A stretch of 64,000 bases of DNA from Bacillus thuringiensis (GCF_014932895.1 NZ_JACYOF010000015.1:21610-85609); one strand, 5' to 3'. Shown: positions 9,594 through 18,035, counted from the first letter of the stretch. Notes: generated from the sequence alone by a model not told the origin. Program-made: numbers and translations.

Positions 9594-10026
9594 TTTGTGG
9601 AAAAGGATTCAACCAATATACAATTGAGATCTATAAACGATTCCTGAAGATTTGATGAAACCTATGTAAAAGTTAGGGGGAATTAGGTATATTTACATCG
9701 TAACTTTGGGTCAGAAGGGCATACAATCGACTATTATTTAAACAGGTATAGAAATCATATAGCTGCAGAGTTTTTTTCAAAAAAGCTTTGCGGTCTTTTC
9801 ATATTTCTAAGCCTCGTATTATCACAGTAGACCCGAATTCACTCTAACTAATGGTAACCTCCTATAGGTTTAGTGTTTTTTGCTGTCCTTAATAATAAAT
9901 CAACAAAACCACTCACCCATTCTTTTAAATATGGGCTTATAGATCTAGTTATTTAACCAACCACAAAAAGGAATATTACATAGGCTAAGTCTAACATTAC
10001 ATTTTTAAAGTGAGGGGAATAAGCAT
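9594..10026. other. Intergenic region before the Trp/Gly repeat gene
   Basis: No gene is recognised. It contains AAAAAGCTTTGCGG and similar A/T-rich sequence and ends with a possible sigma-K promoter and the ribosome binding site of the next gene. Confidence 0.5.
9979..9987 (+). promoter_or_regulatory. Sigma-K-like -10 box (CATAGGCTA)
   Basis: CATAnnnTA match 40 bases before the start of the Trp/Gly repeat gene, with ACCA/CACA about 16-18 bases upstream as a possible -35. Confidence 0.4.
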
Positions 10027-10647
10027 ATGCACCAGTATTGGTATGTGAATTCAAAGAGGAACGGGGAGCTATATAATAACTCTATTGCAATACCACTATT
10101 ATATTCACAGCCCCAAATATCCAAATTTGAAAAAATAAATGGTCTTGGGATTCCCGAAGATTGGAGTTGTCGAATCTATCCAGTTGGTTGGGATTCATCA
10201 GTCGGCCATGCAGGTTTCAATTCACCAAAACAACCCTTTCCATGGGACCAATCCTTACATCATGCGGGGATGTTCCCACAAGGACATCTTCCTACTGTAC
10301 AGCCGTCCGCCAATCCATTTAGTTTTAACGCCAATGGGCAGCCGATGAACTGGGGAGTTTTTGGAAATCCTGTAGGTTGGGGGGGACAGGGAAATGCTAT
10401 GGGGTGGGGTGTTACATGGTCTCCAATGGGGTGGGGGAATAACGGGGGAAACGGACAGCCGATGAACTGGGGAGGACAGGGAAATGTTATGGGATGGGGT
10501 GTTCCATGGTCTCCAATGGGGTGGGGGAATAACGGAGGAAACGGACAGCCGGGAATGTTTGGAAACTTACTTACAATGGGAAAGAGCACCATGAATGGAA
10601 TAGGAATGATTAATAGTCTAATTGGTATGGGAAAATTATTCTTTTAG
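10027..10647 (+). CDS. Trp/Gly/Asn-rich repeat protein, probably spore-associated
   Basis: A 206-residue protein with ATG 10027 behind AAAGTGAGGGGAATAAGCAT. The first 100 residues are not repetitive. From about residue 104 there are repeats built on QPMNWG, NPVGWGGQGN, AMGWGV and WSPMGWGNNGGNG, with two nearly identical blocks of about 38 residues. The C-terminus is hydrophobic and glycine-rich (GMINSLIGMGKLFF). I do not recognise the family. Low-complexity aromatic/Gly repeats are common among spore coat and exosporium proteins, and a sigma-K-like box upstream plus the coat-glycan neighbours support that, but this is inference. Confidence 0.6.
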   Translation: MHQYWYVNSKRNGELYNNSIAIPLLYSQPQISKFEKINGLGIPEDWSCRIYPVGWDSSVGHAGFNSPKQPFPWDQSLHHAGMFPQGHLPTVQPSANPFSFNANGQPMNWGVFGNPVGWGGQGNAMGWGVTWSPMGWGNNGGNGQPMNWGGQGNVMGWGVPWSPMGWGNNGGNGQPGMFGNLLTMGKSTMNGIGMINSLIGMGKLFF

Positions 10648-11330
10648 TGAATTAGGTCGAAGGGATAGATCCGTAGCATAGACACCTCAACAAAATATTC
10701 CCTTTCCGATTTGTACTTATAATCATCATGTATATAAAATCATTATGTCTTTTAATGATACCAGCTACCATTACTTTGTATAATAGATTTTCTAATCCTC
10801 TTATAGCTATTTCTCCAATACCCCTTATATTCAATTATTTTCTCCAAACTTCTTTCCCCTCAGAAACTAACCTAACATCTCTTTATTTCACAAATATATC
10901 CTTGGAATGTATAGTATCATACCGTACATTTTAAAAGATGGCATAATTTTCTTAGGAAAAAACATCATTGTGTTTGTTAGAGTCCTTGTTAACTCATTCT
11001 AGTGAAAACAGAAATAAGATTGGATAACTCAGTCTTTCAAGAGTCCGGTTCATTAATCCGTTAGAATTAGAGCTCGTAACTTTTGTCATGGGATTATAAA
11101 TTTGGATTATTCTGATATTTTTTGCTTTTGAGTACGTTTCTGAAAAAACTCGTGATACTGAATCTTTACCTTCATAAAACAGTATCTTCACACAACGGAC
11201 ACCTTCAACTATGCCCCCCATCCCGATTAAGCTACTTCACTGCTCCACCAAATTAAACTTTTATGTATTTTTTACACATACTATTGCAACAAGCATATAT
11301 TATATAGGAGACGTTCCTTTCTAATGAACT
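10648..11330. other. Non-coding or decayed DNA upstream of the origin
   Basis: Only short frames without good starts are present. A minus-strand frame at 10994-11221 (MGGIVEGVRCVKILFYEGKD) could be a relic of a gene, but it has no ribosome binding site and no family I recognise. Confidence 0.4.
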
Positions 11331-11332
11331 GA

Positions 11333-11358
11333 TAAGGCCCTTTTTTAGGGCTTTTTTA
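11333..11358 (+). terminator. Rho-independent terminator
   Basis: AAGGCCCT TTTTT AGGGCTTTTTTA: a short GC stem followed by a T run. It may insulate the origin from upstream transcription. Confidence 0.7.
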
Positions 11359-11457
11359 TTGTATGATTTTTTAATCAGATATATATCTTAATTTACATAT
11401 AAATATTTCCAAGAATTTTTGCGATTAATTGACGTTTACACGTCTATTTATATCAAA

Positions 11458-11473
11458 TATAACAAATTTGGTT
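11458..11473 (+). repeat. Isolated iteron copy
   Basis: TATAACAAATTTGGTT matches the unit of the tandem iteron array that begins about 160 bases downstream. A lone copy outside the array is common in iteron origins. Confidence 0.6.
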
Positions 11474-11634
11474 GTATGACACGGGAATATTATATAAAAA
11501 ATGATAATAAGTATATGCATTCAACACTGTATGTTTTGTTTGTTTTATATGTTAATTGTTTTACATGTTTTATATGTTTATATGTTTTAAGAGCATGAAA
11601 TGCCTTGATATATAAGGGATTATGACTCTTAATT

Positions 11635-11980
11635 ATAACAAATTTGGTTATAAATATAACAAACTTGGTTTTAACTAAAACAAAAATGGTTTTAAAGGTA
11701 ACAAATTTGGTTACTTAGCTATAACAAAGATGGTTTTAGGGGTAACAAAAATGGTTTTAACTAAAACAAAAATGGTTTTAAAGGTAACAAATTTGGTTGC
11801 TTAACTCTAGCAAAAATGGTTTTAAAGGTAACAAATTTGGTTGCTTAACTCTAGCAAAAATAGTTTTAAAGGTAACAAATTTGGTTGCTTAACTCTAGCA
11901 AAAATAGTTGTAAAGATAATGATTTTAGTTTTAACTAAAACAAAAGTGCTTCTAAATATAACAAATTTGGTTATTTACTT
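11635..11980 (+). repeat. Iteron array, putative plasmid replication origin
   Basis: About sixteen direct repeats of 20-24 bases share the core AACAAATTTGGTT or AACAAAAATGGTT. Two unit types partly alternate (one ending GGTTGCTTAACTC, one ending GGTTTTAAAG). The array is followed by an AT-rich stretch, an inverted repeat carrying the same AACAAA core, and the rep gene. This is the standard layout of an iteron-controlled Rep_3 origin. No convincing DnaA box was found by eye. Confidence 0.85.
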
Positions 11981-12100
11981 CACAACTTTAAATATTTTCG
12001 AAATCATTTTTACTATTTAAATGATTTTCGGAATACTTTTATATAGAATAAAGTTCTTTTCCACTTTAATAGCGGAAAAATTTTCTGAATTAATAAAAAA

Positions 12101-12137
12101 TTAACTATAACAAAGGGAATATATTTGTTATAGTTAA
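12101..12137. promoter_or_regulatory. Inverted repeat, probable rep autoregulatory operator
   Basis: Two perfect 14-base arms, TTAACTATAACAAA (12101-12114) and TTTGTTATAGTTAA (12124-12137), are separated by nine bases, 39 bases before the rep start. The arms contain the iteron core in inverted orientation, as in Rep_3 plasmids where Rep dimers bind an inverted half-iteron to repress their own gene. Confidence 0.75.
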
Positions 12138-12176
12138 TAGAACAGTAGAGGGAAGAAAGAAGGGACGTATATAGAT

Positions 12177-13391
12177 ATGTCTGAAAATCGAGATTTGCAG
12201 ATTAAAGAAAATAATATTGTTTCAAAATCAAATACTTTAATTGAAGCAAATTCACGTTTAAATTTAGTAGAACAAAAAATATTACTTTGTTTGGCTAGTA
12301 ATATTGAACCCAATGATCGAGATTTTAAAACTTACACATTCCCCATTAGACATTTTCATGATCTGCTTGGTCTAAATGGATCCACTAAATATTCGGAGTT
12401 AAGTAAAATTACAAAGGAATTATTATCAAAAGTAATTGAAATTCGGGCGGGGGAAGAGCTGATACAGGTATCTTGGCTTTCCTCAGCAATTTACAACAGA
12501 AATAAAGGAACAATTGATATGCGTTTCGATCCGTTATTAAAACCATTTCTATTAGAATTAAGCAGTAAGTTTACAAGCTATAGATTAGCTAATGTTGTTA
12601 AATTGAAAAGTACATACGCCATCCGTATTTATGAACTACTTAAACAATATGAAGATTTAAAGGAACGTACAATTAGTCTTGAAAATTTAAGGTATTACTT
12701 AGATGCAATGGATATATACCCTAACTATGCAAATTTTAAGCAACGCGTATTAAAACCTTCTCAAAAAGAATTGTACCAAAAAACAGATATTTCTTTTGAA
12801 TTTGAGGAAATCAAATTAGGCAGGAAAGTACAAAAAATCAAATTTATTATCCGTGGCCAAAAAAAGAAAGATAACAATTTAGTTCATTTTGAAAAAAATT
12901 TAGATAAATTTCAACAGCCCAATACATTTGAACAAAAAATTAAAGGATTTGAAGAACGCTGTAAAGAAAAAGTGTTTCCTAAAGTTTTAAAAAAGTGGGA
13001 AGCTCATAAAGAAATTGTATTAGAAATAATTGAGGATATACGATTCCGTTCAGATATTGATTCTCCAATAGGCTATGTAGAATTCATTTTAAATTCCCGA
13101 TTACAAGAAATGTCTGACAAAGAAATATCAAACCAAAGTAGTCAAATTGAGGATAGGCCTCACAAAAATGGAGTATTAGAGATTGATAACATTATAAATT
13201 TAGTTATCAGTAAATATTCAACATCTACAGGTGCTGTAGCTACATTTTTAGTTAAAGATACAGCAATTGAGAAACTAGTGAGGGTAGTTACATTAGAAGA
13301 AGCTGAAGCCATTTGGATAGAACATGAAACGTTTGTCATGGATAAAATTTATGAATACATTAAAAAGAATAGAAGAAAGAAAAGATACTAG
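12177..13391 (+). CDS. rep: Replication initiator protein (Rep_3-like)
   Basis: A 404-residue initiator. The N-terminal half has the winged-helix Rep_3/RepB signature: NTLIEANSRLNLVEQKILLC, then FPIRHFHDLLGL, ELSKITKELLSKVIEI, SYRLANVVKLKSTYAIRIYE LLKQYED, and RVLKPSQKELYQKTDI leading to FEFEEIKLGRKVQKIKFIIRG. The C-terminal 140 residues are a longer, less conserved region. It binds the iterons just upstream to open the origin. The ATG at 12177 follows AGAAGGGACG at a rather long spacing. Autoregulation by the 14-base inverted repeat is likely. This is the main evidence that the window is plasmid DNA. Confidence 0.9.
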   Translation: MSENRDLQIKENNIVSKSNTLIEANSRLNLVEQKILLCLASNIEPNDRDFKTYTFPIRHFHDLLGLNGSTKYSELSKITKELLSKVIEIRAGEELIQVSWLSSAIYNRNKGTIDMRFDPLLKPFLLELSSKFTSYRLANVVKLKSTYAIRIYELLKQYEDLKERTISLENLRYYLDAMDIYPNYANFKQRVLKPSQKELYQKTDISFEFEEIKLGRKVQKIKFIIRGQKKKDNNLVHFEKNLDKFQQPNTFEQKIKGFEERCKEKVFPKVLKKWEAHKEIVLEIIEDIRFRSDIDSPIGYVEFILNSRLQEMSDKEISNQSSQIEDRPHKNGVLEIDNIINLVISKYSTSTGAVATFLVKDTAIEKLVRVVTLEEAEAIWIEHETFVMDKIYEYIKKNRRKKRY

Positions 13392-13470
13392 GTTTTAAAA
13401 TAAAGTGGGACCATGTTGTTTACCTGAATCTCTATAAAGATTAAAAGAATTTACTAATAAAATTAGTGTA

Positions 13471-13499
13471 ACCTGTGTGAATCTCATACAGGTTTTTTT
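13471..13499 (+). terminator. Terminator after rep
   Basis: ACCTGT...ACAGGTTTTTTT: short stem and T run, 80 bases after the rep stop. Confidence 0.65.
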
Positions 13500-13508
13500 A
13501 TACTTTTG

Positions 13509-13530
13509 TAGTTATCGAATTCGATAACTA
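13509..13530. promoter_or_regulatory. Perfect 22-bp palindrome downstream of rep
   Basis: A perfect palindrome centred on GATAACTA-type arms (core GTTATCGAATTCGATAAC, 13511-13528) lies between two terminators just after rep. It resembles a binding site for a dimeric protein such as a partition or dimer-resolution factor, but no such assignment can be made. Confidence 0.5.
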
Positions 13531-13531
13531 T

Positions 13532-13568
13532 AAAAAACCCAAAATCCCTTGATATTACTGGGTTTTTT
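13532..13568 (+). terminator. Bidirectional terminator
   Basis: AAAAAACCC ... GGGTTTTTT with a 19-base loop: an A-run and T-run flank the stem, so it could work in both directions. Confidence 0.6.
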
Positions 13569-13599
13569 CTACCTTTGTATGCTTGTCCCTTCTCACTCT

Positions 13600-13760
13600 C
13601 TATATAGGGAGCTAAAAGCTCCGCAAGGAACGGGTTGTATTTTCTTTCGCTTTGCTACATCCTTACGGAACTTTTCTCGGCTCGGGTTTTGGCGGCACCA
13701 AGCCGACACATCCAAAAGCAACTATCTAGGTTCATCGGCTTGAATTTGCTATTATACGAG
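13600..13760. other. GC-rich inverted-repeat segment
   Basis: Much richer in GC than its surroundings, with several complementary segments (GGAGC/GCTCC at 13607-13620; AAGCCGA near 13700 with TCGGCTT near 13735; GGCTCG with CGAGCC). No convincing protein frame. It could be a structured RNA or a single-strand-initiation-type DNA structure; this is unresolved. Confidence 0.35.
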
Positions 13761-13956
13761 CCGAACCGCTAGTGCATTCGAATCATAATTTCACTTATCA
13801 TAGGGATAGATACATAATACGTGGGGGTTCGTCCACCACACTATGAACCAGCCTCTACTCCAAAAGTCAACGAAAACTCTTGGAATCCATATCCAATTTA
13901 TGTTAGATTAAATATAGATTTACTTTTCTTTTTTTTTTATTTCTTTTAAACATTCA

Positions 13957-14028
13957 AGAGCCGTTTCGCGGTTCAGATTCAGACACTTATTTTGTGTCTA
14001 TGACTCTGATTCCGGAACGGTTCTTTTT
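13957..14028 (+). ncRNA. Hairpin RNA or terminator
   Basis: AGAGCCGTTTC pairs imperfectly with GGAACGGTTCT, and inside it CAGATTCAGACAC pairs with GTGTCTATGACTCTG, giving a stem of about 25 pairs that ends in TTTTT. It could be the terminator of a short transcript or a small regulatory RNA near the replicon. Confidence 0.45.
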
Positions 14029-14094
14029 ATATATAATTATTTGTTTTTAATGAGATCATGAAAATGAACAAATGTGTTTTGGGATTAAACAATA

Positions 14095-14760
14095 TAAAAA
14101 AGGAGTGAGGACCGGAAGGTACAAAAGAAGCATGGCTATAGCCATGCCGTTGCGAAGACAAGTGGATTTGCTAAGGAAAACGTGGATATAACAGTTGCTC
14201 TCCACGCTAAATATGGAGCGATAGGCGTAGGCTTAAATTGAAGTTCTACAGATACATATGGAGTAGCGGATTGACACCTTATGGGGTGCGGCGTATTTGC
14301 CGCGCACCATAAGGTGGATCATGTCCGTTTGAGCGTTAGTGAAAACGGTCCGACCGAGGGTTGGCTATTGAGGGGTCCTAAAAAGCCCCTGAAGGCTTTT
14401 ATTCTGAAAGAGAGTATAAAAAGATAAAAAGGCTCTTAAGAATTACCCTATGAGCTTGAGAGATGTAAATGGATTGATAGATAATGTTTTATTTGTTTAT
14501 GTTTGGAATGCATTCTAATTAAAATTACATCTAAGACTTTACACAAGGAAAATGATAAATAAACTGGTCTTGTATAGCTGAGTCCTATGCGTTTATGCCG
14601 CGAAAGTTACTTGACCATGAGGGTGTAGAGGCTCGTGGTCAAGTGAACCGTGGAATAAAAAGTGTAGGACGGGACCCGAGAAAAGGGCAAAAATCAAGGG
14701 TGTTATCTCAATTATGAATGAGGGCAAAAAACAACTAGCCCAGTAAGGGGTGCTAGTTGT
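14095..14760 (+). ncRNA. Candidate large structured RNA
   Basis: About 650 bases without a credible gene but rich in self-complementary segments. CATGGCTATAGCCATG lies near 14130. A hairpin at 14275-14316 has 10 pairs (CACCTTATGG/CCATAAGGTG) plus an inner GCGGC/GCCGC stem. CTTGACCA/TGGTCAAG lies near 14611-14645, and GTCCTA (14583) is complementary to TAGGAC (14665). The segment around ATAGCTGAGTCCTA recurs at 24293, so at least part of it is a conserved family. The density of stems in an otherwise AT-rich plasmid suggests RNA. I cannot assign a class; large phage or plasmid RNAs such as ROOL or GOLLD would be candidates to test. Confidence 0.4.
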
Positions 14761-14884
14761 TTTAAAATTCGTTATTGGCAGCAAGGACAAGGTGGAATTG
14801 TCTTTGGATAACGTGATTTTTGTTTTGATACAATTTGATTATCTCAGATGGGTATTTACCTTATTTACTTTTAGATACTGGACG

Positions 14885-14893
14885 CATATCTTA
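14885..14893 (+). promoter_or_regulatory. Sigma-K-like -10 box (CATATCTTA)
   Basis: CATAnnnTA match 35 bases before the His/Tyr-rich gene, with AC at 14866-14867 giving a 17-base spacing as expected for a sigma-K -35. Confidence 0.5.
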
Positions 14894-14927
14894 ATTAAGA
14901 ATTCTAGAGGATAGGGGGGGCATACAC

Positions 14928-15110
14928 ATGGAAAGACAAACACCTATTTATGGGGCATCTCCGTATTACGGAAGTCATAATCCTTATCATTCATACCAGC
15001 ACGTAGGTTATTATCCGTATCATCACCATCATTATTATCCATACCAGCATGTGGGTTATTATCCATATCATCATCACCATCATCACCATGGATATCCTAG
15101 CAGTTATTAA
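14928..15110 (+). CDS. Small His/Tyr-rich protein, probable spore coat protein
   Basis: A 60-residue protein that starts at ATG 14928 after GATAGGGGGGGC. The composition is almost entirely His, Tyr, Pro and Gly, with a duplicated unit YQHVGYYPYHHHH. It has no signal peptide and no hydrophobic segment. Such small His/Tyr-rich proteins are found among Bacillus spore coat proteins, and tyrosines may be cross-linked. The upstream sigma-K-like box and the terminator after it support an independent late-sporulation gene. The exact family is not recognised. Confidence 0.65.
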   Translation: MERQTPIYGASPYYGSHNPYHSYQHVGYYPYHHHHYYPYQHVGYYPYHHHHHHHGYPSSY

Positions 15111-15127
15111 TGTAAAAACAAAAAATA

Positions 15128-15442
15128 TCAAGAAAGAGGGGACTTTTTGAGTCCCCCTTTAAATATTGTTAGTCTACATAACGTCTTATTATCGGTAGCA
15201 AGATTTTCATAGAATCCTTGTATTGGCAGGAATTCTTCTTTTTTTGTCTGGTTATCTCGTATACAGGATTTTATACATCGTTGATGTAGCGGGGATTCTA
15301 GGGATCCGAGCTCTTCTTTTTTTTGTATAAAATCTTGTATATAGAAAAAAGATTTTGATGTTATTATCGAGAAGTAATACATATCGGTGGTAAAATCGGA
15401 ATGTATTTCGGAAATTAAATCGTTTTTAAAATCGGTTTTCAT
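15128..15442 (-). CDS. Doubtful small protein, 104 residues
   Basis: Open from ATG 15442 to 15128 but without a ribosome binding site. Its first 20 codons are made of the repeated operator-like DNA upstream of the MerR-like gene, and its stop lies inside the terminator at 15133. No family is recognised. It is more likely spurious or a relic than a real gene. Confidence 0.2.
   Translation of the reverse strand: MKTDFKNDLISEIHSDFTTDMYYFSIITSKSFFYIQDFIQKKEELGSLESPLHQRCIKSCIRDNQTKKEEFLPIQGFYENLATDNKTLCRLTIFKGGLKKSPLS
15133..15160 (+). terminator. Terminator of the His/Tyr-rich gene
   Basis: AAAGAGGGGACT TTTTG AGTCCCCCTTT, followed by AAATATT; it lies 22 bases after the stop codon. Confidence 0.7.
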
Positions 15443-15468
15443 ATCGGTTGCAAATACATTCCGATTTT
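15392..15468. promoter_or_regulatory. 17-bp inverted repeat, probable operator of the MerR-like gene
   Basis: AAAATCGGAATGTATTT (15392-15408) is perfectly repeated in inverse at 15452-15468, 70 bases before the MerR-like gene. Further partial copies (ATCGGTT, TTGGAATGTT, CGGAAATTAAATCG) surround it. It is likely bound by the HTH protein encoded next to it; a partition-site-like role is also possible. Confidence 0.55.
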
Positions 15469-15538
15469 GATTGGAATGTTGATTTAATCGTGTTTTTTAA
15501 GTGAAAAACGTATTCCGTTTTTTGGGGAGGAATAAAAA

Positions 15539-16099
15539 TTGGAACTAAAATCGGAAATGCACACACCGAAAATTGTTGCAGATCTTTTGGGGATCACACC
15601 CGATTTGTTAAAGGTATGGTCAAACGAATTTAACATACAAACGGAGCGAAGCCAGGGAGGGCATCGCAGATACTCGAAGGAAAATATAGAAGAATTAAAA
15701 GCAATAAAAGAAAAAATACAGGTTCAAAAATGGTCTTACGATCAAGTTCGGTCATGGAGAAACGGAGAACTTGATTCGTTTGTTTCAAAAGAAGAAAAAT
15801 CAGAATTAGAAAAGAAATTGAATGAAGTATTAGAAAATCAACAGTTACAAAATCAATTTAATCAAGCACTCGTTCAAAAATTGCAAGAAATTACGAATGA
15901 ATTGGTTACGACAAAAGAGCATTTAGCGAATACAGAGAAAAAGTTAACTGAAGTAGAAGGTAAAAATAGTGAATTAGAAGTTTTTATAGAGAAGAAGCTA
16001 GAGAAACGAGATCAGTTATTGCTTGAAAACATTAGAGATATGCAGGCACAAAATCAGAAACAAAAACGGAAAGGTTTTTTCGGTTTGTTTAAAAAGTAA
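15539..16099 (+). CDS. MerR-like HTH, coiled-coil DNA-binding protein (DUF3967/RacA/TubY-like)
   Basis: A 186-residue protein that starts at TTG 15539 behind GGGGAGGAATAAAAA. Residues 8-60 form a MerR-type winged HTH (TPKIVADLLGITPDLLKVWS, then GGHRRYSKENIEELKAI). Residues 85-170 are a long Glu/Lys/Gln-rich coiled coil, and the end is basic and aromatic (KRKGFFGLFKK), a likely membrane- or partner-binding tip. This architecture is shared by RacA, DUF3967 proteins and TubY of type III plasmid segregation systems. Dense inverted repeats upstream are probably its binding sites. No TubZ or TubR gene is visible here, so a segregation role is only a possibility. A second member lies at 58414. Confidence 0.7.
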   Translation: MELKSEMHTPKIVADLLGITPDLLKVWSNEFNIQTERSQGGHRRYSKENIEELKAIKEKIQVQKWSYDQVRSWRNGELDSFVSKEEKSELEKKLNEVLENQQLQNQFNQALVQKLQEITNELVTTKEHLANTEKKLTEVEGKNSELEVFIEKKLEKRDQLLLENIRDMQAQNQKQKRKGFFGLFKK

Positions 16100-16226
16100 A
16101 TTTGGCCGGTATTTTATGTAGGTTTCTAATGTCGGAAAAAGAAGAATAGAAATATAGCATACATACAATAAGGAAATGCAGTATAGATCAGTCTACAAGC
16201 ATTCCCTTGTTATTAATATGTATTTT

Positions 16227-16962
16227 CTATTGATAGTCTTTCAAATCTTTTATAGGCTGGAAATGTTCTATATCTTCTTCATTTACAGTGGTGACCAAAA
16301 TATTTTTAATTTTATTTTGTAGGTTTTCTCTTGAAAAGTTTCTAGGTGTTTTAGTTAATTGAACAATTTCAGCTATTAGTTCTTCAGTTAATTTTTCCTC
16401 ATTAAACTGCCATTTGTATCTCAGGACATTATTGGCTAAAATGTGATCACTGTATTCGTATATCAAAATCCAAAGACTATAGTAAAATCTATATTTTAGA
16501 ATTAGATCATAACTATACTGTTTATTAAGTTTCAAATTTAAATGATTTAATTCTTCTAAGAAGATAAAACATAACTTTGCTTTAGCAAGTGTATCTGTAT
16601 CTCCCCTGAAATCTTCGTATATTTCACTTTTTCTAACTTCTTCATATGCACGAATTAATTCAAAGGGTGCGTATTTTAAATTTAGTTTAATGGATCTTTT
16701 AATTTCATTAAAAACATCTTCTTTATTAAATGTATCTTTTAATGCATCTCCCCTAAAAGTTGTTTCAATATCGATGTATTTTGTGACTTCATATAATAGG
16801 GGGGGAATAGAGATTCTGATAGGACTCTTTTAAATCTTTTTCTTCTTCCCTTTTTTTAGAGAGGTTATGCGAAGCATATTGCGCTATTATTCCGGAAATC
16901 GCTGCGAAAAAAAATGTGATTATGAAAGCCCAATCTGTTCCTGTTATTGTAGCTAAAATCAT
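16227..16962 (-). pseudogene. Membrane-anchored hypothetical protein with frameshift at a C7 run
   Basis: The start at ATG 16962 follows GAAGGGAAC. The first frame gives an N-terminal membrane segment (WAFIITFFFAAISGIIAQYA) and then KKREEEKDLKESYQNLYSP, where it meets seven Gs on the + strand (16799-16805) and stops soon after. In the next frame the protein continues as LLYEVTKYIDIETTFRGDAL and runs without interruption to 16227. With six Cs the two parts join into one protein of about 244 residues with an N-terminal membrane anchor and a soluble helical domain. It is either a recent frameshift, a sequencing error in a homopolymer, or slippage-controlled. The family is not recognised. Confidence 0.65.
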
Positions 16963-17210
16963 TTTGTTTAGTTCCCTTCATAGAGGTTTTAGATTTGGTT
17001 ATTCCATTATAACATTTCACTATAAGTAGATAGACTAAAATAGTTTATTTGAAATTTTTTTGAGTAGGTCTTAGTTGGAAGAGAAAATGAATGATTAAAT
17101 ATAAAAGGAATTATAATTTCTTTATTTAGAGTCTTTTGAATGTATACTTTTTCATCTATTTCGAGGATATTGGGGGAATTGGTGCGAAGCCAACGTTTAG
17201 AGGGGGGGTG

Positions 17211-17249
17211 AAAGTAAACTAATATTTAAGAGTTTACTTTCGTTTTTTA
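17211..17249 (+). terminator. Hairpin terminator-like sequence
   Basis: AAAGTAAACT ... AGTTTACTTT followed by CGTTTTTT. The same arm sequence recurs near 20414 and 17679, so it may be part of a small dispersed repeat. Confidence 0.5.
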
Positions 17250-17278
17250 AAAATTGGCTCTATTAAAGTGATATATTG

Positions 17279-17303
17279 AAAAACCACCCAAACGAGGTGG
17301 CAT
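17279..17303 (-). terminator. Terminator of the 55-residue membrane protein gene
   Basis: On the minus strand GCCACC TCGTTTG GGTGGTTTTTC follows the stop at 17315. Confidence 0.7.
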
Positions 17304-17314
17304 TTCAATATATT

Positions 17315-17482
17315 TTATTTGGTAAGCTTATCGTCGTTTAGTTTTCTTATCTCATCACGAATGTCTCTGATATATTCATTCTTTTCACGCATTATTTTTA
17401 TACAGGTAATAATGGTACAGATTACAAAAGTAATAATTCCTATATAAATAAGGAAAGGGATGATTGCTAAAAGGTTTATCAT
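17315..17482 (-). CDS. Small membrane protein, 55 residues
   Basis: ATG 17482 is preceded by AAGGGGGTATTATAT. The first 27 residues are a hydrophobic membrane segment (LLAIIPFLIYIGIITFVICT), followed by a charged tail with REKNEYIRDIRDEIRKLNDD that may form a coiled coil. It has its own terminator. The family is unknown. The layout resembles small phage or plasmid membrane proteins with a cytoplasmic helical tail. Confidence 0.6.
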   Translation of the reverse strand: MINLLAIIPFLIYIGIITFVICTIITCIKIMREKNEYIRDIRDEIRKLNDDKLTK

Positions 17483-17730
17483 ATATAATACCCCCTTAAA
17501 TATCCATATAATAATATATGACTTCTATATTTTTTTAATACATGTAATACCAATTTTACTTATATGATAATTAACATTCTTTAATTACAAAGCTAAAAAA
17601 TTAATTCGCTTATTTTACAATTCGTTTATAACTAAATTTGGGAAACTGATAATGGTATTTTATGTAAAGAAATATTCAAAAGTTTACTTTCAAATATTCA
17701 ACTGATAATGGCGTGTTGTCAAATCGAACA

Positions 17731-17769
17731 AAAAAAGCCAAAACCCTATCTAGTGAATTTTGGCTTTTC
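17731..17769. terminator. Terminator hairpin
   Basis: AAAAAGCCAAAA ... TTTTGGCTTTT, a 12-pair stem with flanking A and T runs; it could act in both directions. Confidence 0.7.
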
Positions 17770-18002
17770 TATCAATATTAAACTACAAGGATCCCTACAG
17801 GCTATTTTTGAACACTCGTAGCTTTTTTTTAAGCGTATTAGTCCATCGGATTTATTAAATGAATAATTCATGAGGTCTCCTTTTGATGGCTTTATTGTAG
17901 GGGAATCTTTTTAGGTAGGCTGTTATATATTGTCAGTGTATGCAGGGGACAAAATTGTGTATATAACTAGATAAGCCTTTTTTATTTTTGGCTTAACATA
18001 TG

Positions 18003-18035
18003 AAAAGAACCCTATTAAATAGTAGGGTTCTTTTC
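18003..18035. terminator. Terminator hairpin
   Basis: AAAAGAACCCTA TTAAATA GTAGGGTTCTTTTC; strong stem with a T run. Confidence 0.75.

Noticed and set aside
11635-11980. CRISPR array
   Set aside because: The repeats are contiguous 20-24-base units without unique spacers and precede a rep gene, so they are iterons.
14095-14760. Group I or group II intron or IStron
   Set aside because: No intron-type catalytic core, domain V or intron protein could be recognised.
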